From positions 1 to 11,447 of the forward strand of contig QUTJ01031403.1 of NCBI GenBank assembly GCA_003573635.1: a DNA stretch of 11,447 nt, written 5' to 3'. The DNA comes from Goniomonas avonlea (taxonomy: Eukaryota; Cryptophyceae; Goniomonadida; Goniomonadaceae). This document shows, one piece after another, positions 1 through 6,796 of the stretch (positions are counted from its first letter, which is position 1; each line of letters begins with the position of its first letter). The notes under the pieces were generated by a model. That model made no database searches. It saw only the letters and a list, made by a program, of their open reading frames with translations, and was not told the origin of the DNA. Both the position numbers and the translations under genes were made by a program.

Positions 1-2796
1 GACTCGCTGGCAGACAAGGTGCTGCCGTCGCTGCTCCCGTGCTCGGTGCACCCACAGCGCGAACGCCGCGGCAGCGGTTTTGTTCGTCCACTGCGCGAGA
101 ACCTTGCCGATGACGCGCTTGGCTCGCCGCCGGAGCTTGCTCTGGTGAGCCCACCTCGCAAACGCTGAGGCCACGGCCCTGTTCGTCCACTGGGCAACCA
201 CTCTGCCCAGGATGTGCTTGCTGCGTCGACGCCTGCCCACCATGGTAACAAAGGTGTCAAAAGCTCGAGCAAGCTCCAACTGCTGCAGCCGAACCAGCAC
301 GCGCTGACACACCAACCGCTGCCTCCTGGCCTCCCGCGCTCGCTGAGACCACAGCGAGAACGCCCCCGCGACGTTCCTGTTCGTCCAGACGGCGACCACG
401 CGGCTGATCACGTGCTGAGTCCTGCGCTGGTGCCGCACCTGGTACACCCACACAGAAAACGCCGTCGCCACGCTGCGGTTAGTCCACAGGGCCACCACCT
501 TACCAATCACCAGCTTGCTGCGCCGAAGCTGCAGTGACCGGTCTGACCACATGGCAAACGCGGCCGCCACTGTCCGGTTCGTCCACTGTGCAACCACCCC
601 CCCGAGCACGCGCTTGCTCTGCAAGGACAGCTCGACGTTCCGCACAAACGCGTCGAAGGCTCGAGCAATTCCGAGCCACTTGAGCCGCTTCAAAACGCGC
701 TGACACACCTGCCGCTGTCTCCGCTGTTCCATCGTTCGCTCTGACCACAGCGAGAACGCGGCCGCGACAGCGACGTGCCGCCACTGAGCAACAACCTTGG
801 CGAGCACCTTGGTTGCGCGACGCGCGCTCTCTGCGTTCACCACGAAAGCATCAAACGCTCGGGCAGTTGTCAAAAGCGCCAGCCGCCTGATCACACGTCG
901 GCACACCTGCCGCTGCCGCCGCTGTTCGCGCGCTTGGTCCACCCAGCGTGCCAGCACGGACGCCAAGCTCTTGTTGGTCCACTGCGCGAGCACTTTGACG
1001 AGCACGTGGCGACACCGGCGGGTTCTGCTGGCGTTGGCCACAAAGGCGTCAAACGCCCGCGCGAGGCCAAGGTGAGTGAGGCGAGTCAGGACGCAGCGGC
1101 ACAGTCTCTGACGCTTCCTCTGCTGCGACGCCTGCTGTGCCCACGCCGCAAACCCCGCCGCCACCGCCCTGTTCGTCCACAGCGCAACGACCCGACCCAG
1201 CACATGCCTCCTCCGCTTTGAGGCGTGCACGTTCGCAACAAACGAATCAAAGGCTCGTGCAAGTCCCAGCTGAGTCAGGCGTTTGACAACGCTCTGACAC
1301 ACTCTCCTCTGCCTCTGCAGGTTCCAGACCCGGTCGGCCCACAGTCTAAAAGCCGAGGCCGCAGACCTGTTGGTCCACTGTGCCATAACCTTTCCGAGCA
1401 CAAGCCTGCCCCTTTGCCGCCGCGCTGCTTGTTCCGACCAGAGAGCAAACGCCGCAGAGACGCTCCTGTTCCGCCACAGGGATACAGCCCGACCGACCAC
1501 CAGGCGGCATCGTCGGTGGCACGAGGTCTGCTCGAGCCAGAGCGCAAAAGCACCCGCCACTGTCCTGTTGGCCCAGAGGGCCACGACCTTCCCGATTACG
1601 TGTCTGCTTCTTGCCCACCGCTCCGTCTGCCGGGACCACATCGCAAAGGCAGAGGCAACCTGCCTGTTGGTCCACAGAGCCACAACCCGACGGATCACGT
1701 GCCGGCTGCGCTGCATAGTCTTCGCATGCTTGACGAGCGCGTCAAAGGCTCGAGCAACACCAACCTTCGTCAACCGCAGCAAAACGCGCTGGCACACATG
1801 CCGCCGTCGCCTCTCCTCCCGCGCCCGCTGCTGCCACAGCGAAAACGCTCGGGCCGCACTTCTGTTTGTCCAAACGGCCACCACCTTGCCTACAACATGT
1901 CGGCCTCGTCGCTGCTGTGCTACACGCTCCCGCCACAGCGCATAGGCAGCCGCTACTGCTCTATTCGACCACAGAGCCACCACCTTGCGGATCACGTGCT
2001 TGCTGCGCTTGGCTGACTTGGCGTTTGCGACAAACGCATCGAACGCTTGCGCTAGGCCAAGATGAGCGAGGCGCCGCAGCACGCGTTGGCACACCTGCCG
2101 CTGTCTCCTCTGCTCACACGCCCGTTCCGACCACCTCGCAAACGCGGCCCCCACACTCCTGTTGGTCCACAACGCCACCACCTTACCAACGACGTGTCTG
2201 CTTCGCTTCGACGCCCGAACACTCGCCACCAACGCGTCAAAGGCCCGCGCAGTACCGAGCAGCAACAACCGCTTGAGAACGCGCTGGCACACAGAGTGTA
2301 TCCTCCGCTGCTCCTTTGCTGTGCGCCACCAGGCCGCGAACGCGGACGAAACACTTCTGTTGGTCCACTGCCTCACCACCTTGCCCACAACGTAGCGAGC
2401 TCGCCGCGCCTGCAGCAGCTGCTGCCGCCACCGCGCAAAGGAGGCAGCCGACGTCCTGTTGGCCCACACTGCGACAACCTTGCAGACAACGGACCGACTC
2501 CGGCGTTGCAGCCGGGCGTGCGCCAGCCACGATGCAAACGCAAGCGACACACTCCTGTTGGCCCACTGCAGGACAACCTTCCGAAGGACTCGTTTCCCCC
2601 TCTGCGAGGCACTAACTTTGTACGCCCAGGACGCGAACGCACCCACAACAGCCTTGCGGGTCCAGACCGCGACGACCCGACGCAGCACTCCCCTGCTTGT
2701 CCTAACTCTGGCGGTCTGGTCACGCCAGTGCGCCAACGCACCCCTGGCACTCTGGTTGACCCAGCGACGGCACGCGGTTCTCAACACGTGCTGCGC
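1..2796 (-). repeat. Array of 28 protein modules on an exact 99-nt (33-residue) grid
   Basis: The first Trp of each A module (in ALWTNR-like context) has its codon at plus-strand positions 2761, 2662, 2563, 2464, 2365, 2167, 1969, 1870, 1672, 1573, 1474, 1375, 1177, 979, 781, 583, 484, 385, 187 and 88 (lowest coordinate). Every gap is 99 or 198 nt. Each 198-nt gap holds one B module with Leu at the grid position. A consensus is about HVIGKVVALWTNR followed by VAAAFALW, the second Trp 12 residues after the first. B consensus is VCQRVLKRL followed by LARAFDAF. N-to-C order: AAAAA B A B AA B AAAA B A B A B A B AAA B AA, then a partial B at the edge. Residues between modules are Arg/Gln/Glu-rich, as expected for one long helix. 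Confidence 0.95.
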
Positions 2797-5198
2797 GTGC
2801 CTGGTCTGGACGGCCGCAACGCGCGCCTCGACCTCCTGCCGCAGCTGGCTGGTTTCCCGCCGCGCCTCCTGCAGCTCCTGCTCCAGCTCACGTGCGCGAT
2901 CGTTTGATCTCGCCATCTCCTCTTGCGACTGGTGGAGTCTCTCGCTGACCTGAGCGACCTCCTGGGCAGTTAGCCTCCGGAGGTCTTCCAACTGCTTCGT
3001 GTGCGCACGCGTCATGGCTTCAACCTCCTCCTGCCTCGCCACCATCTCCAGACGCAGGGCTTGCTTGTGCTGCGCTAGAGCTGCTTCGTGTTCTGCCTGC
3101 TGTGCCTGTGCGGCAGCGTGCAGACCCGTGATGACACGGACCTGGGCTTCCGCTTCCAGCGCCGCCTCCGCAAACTTCGTTTCGCGCGCGTGCGCGGCCT
3201 TGCAGTCTTGCTCCGCTGTGGCAGTTGCATGGAGCGTGCTGCGGACCTGCTTCTGGAGCTCCTCCACGAGGAGCTCCTGGTCCTGAGCGCGCGCCTCACT
3301 CTCGCGCAGCTTGGCTTCCATCTGTGCCCGGCTGGTCTGCTCCGTCTGGACCTGTTGGTTCGTTACACCGGCGGCCACTCCCCTCCTCCCTGCTCTCCCC
3401 CTCTTCCCCATGCCACTCGCCTCCCTCGCCCCTCTCCCTCCGCTCCCCTCGTCCCTGCTTCCCCCTCATTCCCATGCCACTCCCCCCCTCGCCCCTCTCC
3501 CCCGCTCCCCTCCTCCCTGGTCATCGACTGGCAAGGAAAGGAGGGCCGGTTAACGAATCATCAAGGGCCGATGATCCTTTGCTGTGTCCTTTCCACCTAT
3601 GGAAAGGAAGGCCAGTGCGCCAGGGAATGGAGGGTCAAGCGACTTTAGCGAGAGCCCACCCCCGACTTGCCCTCCCTGCCCTCCCTCCCTCCTCCCCTCT
3701 TCCCGTCTTTGCCCCATCTCTGCCCCCCTCGCCCCTTCTCGTGGAACAAAAATCGTGTGTTGCCGCAGCCAGTCTAGTCATAGATACTCATCCCTCGGAT
3801 TGCGAACTGGAAGGAACTAGAGGCGACAGCTCAACTTAGCTACGCAACGCTGTAATAATAGAACAGATAATGAGCGTGATCTCAATTGCTTACGAAACTG
3901 TGTAGTCAAGTTGAGCTGTCGTCCCCTTTTGGGGACCAACCTGACCTGCTCACGAAGGTCTTGGAGCAGAGCGGCTTGTTGTTGTGCGGCGTCGCTCTCT
4001 GCCTGCTTCTCGGCCAGCTGCCTCCGAACGTCACTCACTTCTTGACGGAGTGCTACCTCCACTTCTCGCCGCTCTCTCTGGAGCGCTTCTATATCGCGCA
4101 TTCGTTGCTGTTCCCATTGCGACCAGCGCTGCGCGGTAATGACACTCTCAATAACTTTCTGTTCCGCAGCTGCTTTGTCTCGGTGGGTGGCCTCGAGCTG
4201 CAGAAACGTGAGCAGCAAGCCAGGCAACAAAGAAAACATACTTTCTCTCGGAGTCTCAAAATCTGAGCATTTAGCCCTGCAACTGTCACTTCAAAGTCAG
4301 CCCGAGCTCGATCAACTTCGGCTTGCTTGCTCCTGCACGCTTGCCTCAATGTCGCCACGTCGGCAGCGTAGCCTTCGGCCATCTTCCCTCGGGCTTCTTG
4401 CAACGCCAGTAACTCTGCCTTGAAATCGGACAAAGCTGCTTGCTGCGCCTCGTTCGAATGGAGGACGAGAGCTCCATGTTTAGCTTCGGGAGTAAAGACC
4501 CCATCCGAAGGCGACCGTAGATGCGCCGCGACAGTGGTCGCATCCGAAGTTGCTGTTCGCTCAAGACCACTCCTCTGGCGGTGCCGAACACGCGTCACAA
4601 CAAATCTACGCCATTGATGAAGTCCGCGAAGAAAACGACGCTGGGCCACATGGGCCGCCGTAGTGGCGGCCGCGTGGCGGGTGCGTCGCCGCAACGAGAC
4701 CCAGTGAGTCCACCGACTAAACGCTGCCGCAGTGGAGGAACGACGGAGCCAAACAGATTTCCAAATAACAAATCGTTCTTGCCAAGCTGACTTGTCCTGT
4801 AATCGCGTGCGAAGCTCAATCTCTCTCTCAGGGTCGTCCTTCTGTGCGAGGTCACTCTGAAGCAACAATACTTTCCGCTGCAAAGTTTCCACGAACTTGT
4901 TGCGTTCGGCCAATTCTGCTGAAAGGGCTTGTAACTGAAGGGCGGCTGTTGTCATGGACGAGTCTCGCCCATTCACAGCGGAAAGAGCCTCGAGCAGCAG
5001 CTGGTCCACTTTCTCAAACGATTCCTGCGCATCTGTCATTGCCTGTCTCGACACCTTCCCACCCAAGGTTCTCAATGATGTTCGAGTGACAGTCAAAGCA
5101 AGATCGCCCTCGCTCGACACGCCGGCCGCCGGCTCGACAATCTTCCTCGGCCTGACCGTGATTTGGTGTCGAAATTGGCGCAGCGGTTCGGGGTGCAT
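1..5198 (-). CDS. Giant coiled-coil protein with 33-residue Trp-repeat array (Sfi1-like), 3' end beyond window
   Basis: Spliced minus-strand gene: exon 1 5198-4242 (319 codons), exon 2 4197-3946 (84 codons), exon 3 3351 to the window edge (1117 codons, no stop). All joins are phase 0. Visible protein is 1520 residues and incomplete at the C terminus. Order: head (1-60), coiled coil (about 60-135), two Trp motifs (about 139-200), linker, coiled coil (about 245-590), then the module array from residue 600. No signal peptide or membrane segment is seen. 5198 is the first ATG of the frame, with an upstream in-frame stop at 5294-5292. Known: Sfi1 proteins carry repeats of about 33 residues with F/L-x-x-W that bind centrin along one long helix. 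Inferred: a centrin-binding fibre of the basal body or centrosome. The match to the Sfi1 consensus is in period and F-x-x-W, not in every position, so another Trp-repeat scaffold family is possible. Confidence 0.8.
520..1311 (-). repeat. Four tandem B-A dimers (198-nt higher-order repeat)
   Basis: Grid positions 1276, 1177, 1078, 979, 880, 781, 682 and 583 alternate strictly B, A, B, A, B, A, B, A, so the repeating unit here is 66 residues (198 nt). Elsewhere in the array runs of two to five A modules lie between B modules. Boundaries are set 11 codons before the first grid residue and are arbitrary. This suggests duplication of a two-module unit within the array. Confidence 0.75.
3375..3520. 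repeat. Pyrimidine-rich tandem repeat, about 64 bp, about 2.5 copies
   Basis: The words atgccac at 3410-3416 and 3474-3480 mark a period of 64 bp; sequence after each copy matches closely (ccctcgcccctctccc then cgctcccctc). A partial earlier copy begins near 3376. The plus strand is almost pure C/T, the minus strand (the transcript) almost pure G/A. It lies wholly inside intron 2 of the Trp-repeat gene. Confidence 0.8.
3482..3510 (-). other. Potential G-quadruplex in intron 2 (minus strand and RNA)
   Basis: The plus strand has four C runs of 7, 4, 5 and 4 (3482-3488, 3492-3495, 3499-3503, 3507-3510), each separated by exactly three bases (tcg, tct, gct). On the minus strand this is four G runs of at least four with 3-nt loops, the classic intramolecular G-quadruplex pattern, and it would also be present in the pre-mRNA. 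Confidence 0.6.
3824..3921. repeat. Inverted repeat, 14-bp perfect arms
   Basis: cgacagctcaactt at 3824-3837 is the exact reverse complement of aagttgagctgtcg at 3908-3921, with 70 bases between. A weaker inner pairing (ctac 3840-3843 with gtag 3902-3905) extends the stem after a gap. It sits 24-121 nt downstream of the intron 2 donor on the transcript. It may be an intron hairpin or the remnant of a small foldback element; no clear target-site duplication was found. Confidence 0.7.
4198..4241 (-). other. Intron 1 of the Trp-repeat gene (44 nt)
   Basis: Donor GTATGT (first base 4241) and acceptor TTTCTGCAG (last base 4198). Removal joins LREK to LEATHRDKAAAEQK in phase 0 and keeps the coiled-coil pattern going; reading through leads to a stop at 4089. 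The 44-nt length matches the short introns of the neighbouring gene, which supports both models. Confidence 0.88.
4242..5198 (-). other. Exon 1: head, short coiled coil, isolated Trp-motif pair
   Basis: The 319 codons begin MHPEPLRQFR. Residues about 60-135 are rich in Leu, Glu, Gln and Lys with heptad-like spacing (QLLLEALSAV, LQLQALSAELAER), consistent with coiled coil. Residues 139-200 carry Trp motifs: AAAFSRW ending at W163 and LRGLHQW ending at W196, exactly 33 residues apart, the same period as the distant array. Residues 205-245 are polar and probably unstructured. From about 250 a second coiled coil starts (LSDFKAELLALQEARGK) and continues into exon 2. The exon ends after LREK at a GTATGT donor. 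Confidence 0.85.
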
Positions 5199-5223
5199 AT
5201 CGGGATATCGGGATATCGGGATC
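5197..5223. repeat. 8-bp tandem repeat (atatcggg, 3.4 copies)
   Basis: Three exact copies of atatcggg at 5197-5220 and a partial fourth (atc). The first copy overlaps the start codon of the minus-strand gene (cat at 5196-5198), so changes in copy number would lengthen or shorten its 5' leader right at the ATG. Confidence 0.85.
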
Positions 5224-5274
5224 AGGTTTCGATTAGACTCTGAGGAGGCGCGTGTATCAGCGCGGATAACGCCC

Positions 5275-5295
5275 GGTAACTTCAGGTAACTTCAG
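5275..5295. repeat. 10-bp tandem repeat (ggtaacttca, 2.1 copies)
   Basis: Two exact copies of ggtaacttca at 5275-5294 plus one further base, ending directly against the palindrome at 5296. Possible paired binding site in the shared promoter; could also be slippage. Confidence 0.75.
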
Positions 5296-5307
5296 TTTGG
5301 CGCCAAA
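5296..5307. promoter_or_regulatory. Perfect 12-bp palindrome matching the E2F/DP site
   Basis: TTTGGCGCCAAA reads the same on both strands and contains the E2F/DP consensus TTTSGCGC in both directions. It lies 26 bp upstream of the plus-strand ATG and 98 bp upstream of the minus-strand ATG. In animals and plants such sites drive G1/S transcription. Binding in this organism is inferred from the motif only. Confidence 0.55.
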
Positions 5308-5332
5308 TTGAGTCTCAAATCGTCGGATCAAA

Positions 5333-6796
5333 ATGAGCAGGGAGCACAACATCTTCATGGCTTCTCTTGCTGCGCCCAGAAACAGAGACCAGGATGCCGC
5401 CCACGAAATAATCATCAATATTATGCGTCCTGGTCAACTCACATGCTTGAAACGGGTATGACTCTCTTCAACTTATCAAGCCTTTCGCGCCTCATGTGGC
5501 GATGTAGGATCTCTTGAAGAAGAACTTCGATCTCCTTCAATCCTCAGGTTGTGCGGCCAATATGGTTGAAGCCATTATTTCTGGTAAAATCCAATTGACT
5601 CACCTTGTCCAGCTCCAGGTAACAACCATGTTTGCAGATCTGAGCCTTTCTCCGGACCGTGAGCTGCGACGAACCAGCTTGAAACTGCTCGGAGCAATTA
5701 TGCAGCAAAGCGGTGGAAACCATGCGTCAATAATCTCGTCATTGCACTGCAATGTAAACGATTGAAGCGCTTAATGCGCCACCCATCTAATTCCTTCAGC
5801 TCCGTGTCAGCACCGACGTGCTGATCATCTGCGACATTCTCGGTAATTTGGCCGCTTGTGCCATCTTTCCACTGACCTTGCAGACTTTCTGGGCCAAATA
5901 TTGAAAAACGATGCTTTAAGAGCCTGTGTTTTCAACAATCTTACTGTCTTGGAATTTGTTGGGCAAGGTTTGCAATGTGTTCTCTCAGACGGTATTGCGG
6001 CATCTGTATCGGCGGAATCGGACTGACCCTCCGCAGATCTCAGACGTTCAATCCTCCAGGCGAGTATTCAAATCTTGACGATGATGATTTACCTCCCGAA
6101 GTCAGTTTTATTGCAATGTGCTTTCTGGCAACGGCGATCGAGCAACAAAAGTCAAGCTTCATGACCACCTTCGCGTGGTCGTCCTCAAAGTGGTTCGTAG
6201 CCTGATCACTGAGACAGAGCAGTTACATCTGCTGAACCGCTTACAGGTCAAAGAATCATTGGGTTCAGATAAGGAAGACGTGGTTCTTGCCAGCTTCGGT
6301 AGGTGGGTTGAGAGTGGCGATGGGGAGCTCACATTCGGCCAGCGCTGCTCGAGAGTCTGGCGGGTGTTTCCCAATCTCATTCAAGCATGTTAAAAGGTGT
6401 GCCCGAGCTTCTCATTTCACACGGTCACCTGATTTGGCACAGAGCTCTCTCTGGCCTCAAGTATTAAATTGCATCTCGTTGGAAACTCACCGAGGCTGTG
6501 AGTTTAGTTCCCAGCGTCCTGTACAGGAATGACGTCTACAGTCGTCTCGCATCACTTGAAGCTCTTCTTTGTCTGCTCAAACCGGAGACTGGGGCCGATT
6601 CAGACACTCTTGTCCACGAAGGCATGCTTGGTACGCCTTGACTATGTGTTGGAGGCCCTTGACCTGAGTTGACCAGAGGTTCTATTCGAGGTTCTGTCAA
6701 CTTCTGAGGAAGACATCACGCTGAGGTCTGCACTTGAAGCCATTTACCAGCTCTGTGCTGCCACATCAACTGCACTGGATGGCCATGTTGTGGTTG
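5333..6796 (+). other. Helical-repeat gene, exons 1-9 (residues 1-367)
   Basis: Exons: 5333-5455, 5508-5753, 5800-5842, 5884-5991, 6037-6059, 6106-6298, 6343-6460, 6503-6630, 6677-6796. Most introns here have clear donors (GTATGA, GTAAAC, GTAATT, GTATTG, GTAGGT, GTATTA, GTACGC) and CAG or GAG acceptors; the fifth appears to start with GC. Joined sequence reads smoothly across the boundaries, for example ICDILD|FLGQIL, VLASFA|LLESLAGV, and LSGLN|LVPSVL. Exon 5 is only 23 nt. The start is supported by an open 41-codon first exon; downstream Met9 and Met31 are alternatives. Confidence 0.75.

Larger units (their letters stand above)
3352..3945 (-). other. Intron 2 of the Trp-repeat gene (594 nt, purine-rich on the transcript)
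   Basis: Donor CAG|GTCAGG at 3945 and acceptor AACCAACAG ending at 3352; both flanking frames are phase 0. The exon 2 frame read onward degenerates and stops at 3817, so the stretch is not coding. It holds three notable structures: a 14-bp inverted repeat with 70-nt loop (3824-3921), an 8-bp hairpin with 6-nt loop (3587-3594 with 3601-3608), and long C/T tracts on the plus strand, at 3375-3520 and about 3660-3740, that are G/A-rich in the transcript. No extra exon with coiled-coil character was seen in any frame. The donor is not the usual GTAAGT or GTATGT, so its exact position is less certain than the acceptor's. Confidence 0.72.
2790..4197 (-). other. Central coiled-coil segment (exon 2 and start of exon 3)
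   Basis: Exon 2 (4197-3946) encodes 84 residues, nearly all Glu, Gln, Arg, Ala and Leu (for example LQRERREVEVALRQEV and RRQLAEKQAESDAAQQQ). Exon 3 begins at 3351 with VQTEQTSRAQMEAKLRE and continues about 190 residues in the same style (ARELEQELQEARRE) until the first array module. Composition and heptad-like Leu/Ala spacing indicate a long dimeric or self-associating coiled coil. Intron 2 (3352-3945) interrupts it. Confidence 0.8.
5199..5332. promoter_or_regulatory. Bidirectional promoter region between the two divergent genes
   Basis: Only 134 bp separate the start codon of the minus-strand Trp-repeat gene (5198) from that of the plus-strand helical-repeat gene (5333), so both promoters and 5' leaders must fit here or overlap coding sequence. 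It contains an 8-bp tandem repeat, a 10-bp tandem repeat, the palindrome TTTGGCGCCAAA, and an adjoining quasi-palindrome TTGAGTCTCAA (5308-5318). No convincing TATA box was seen. Confidence 0.7.

Noticed and set aside
1-2796. CRISPR array or non-coding satellite with a 99-bp period
   Set aside because: There are no constant repeats alternating with unique spacers. The period equals 33 codons, conservation is at protein level, and one frame stays open throughout.
2062-2907. Plus-strand open frame of 281 codons (and similar ones at 1225-2016, 775-1221, 214-537)
   Set aside because: Antisense shadows of the Trp-repeat array. Their His/Pro/Arg-rich pattern (HxxxR, VGPQ) repeats every 33 codons because it is the reverse complement of the module codons; the minus-strand frame is longer and has clear protein character.
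3075-3299. Minus-strand open frame of 74 codons rich in Arg/Ser
   Set aside because: Frame-shifted shadow of the coiled-coil part of exon 3, which is open over 3351 nt in its own frame.
3088-3839. Plus-strand open frames across the C/T-rich region (186 and 204 codons)
   Set aside because: Low-complexity Pro/Ser/Leu translation of a pyrimidine tract within an intron, partly antisense to coiled-coil exon 3.
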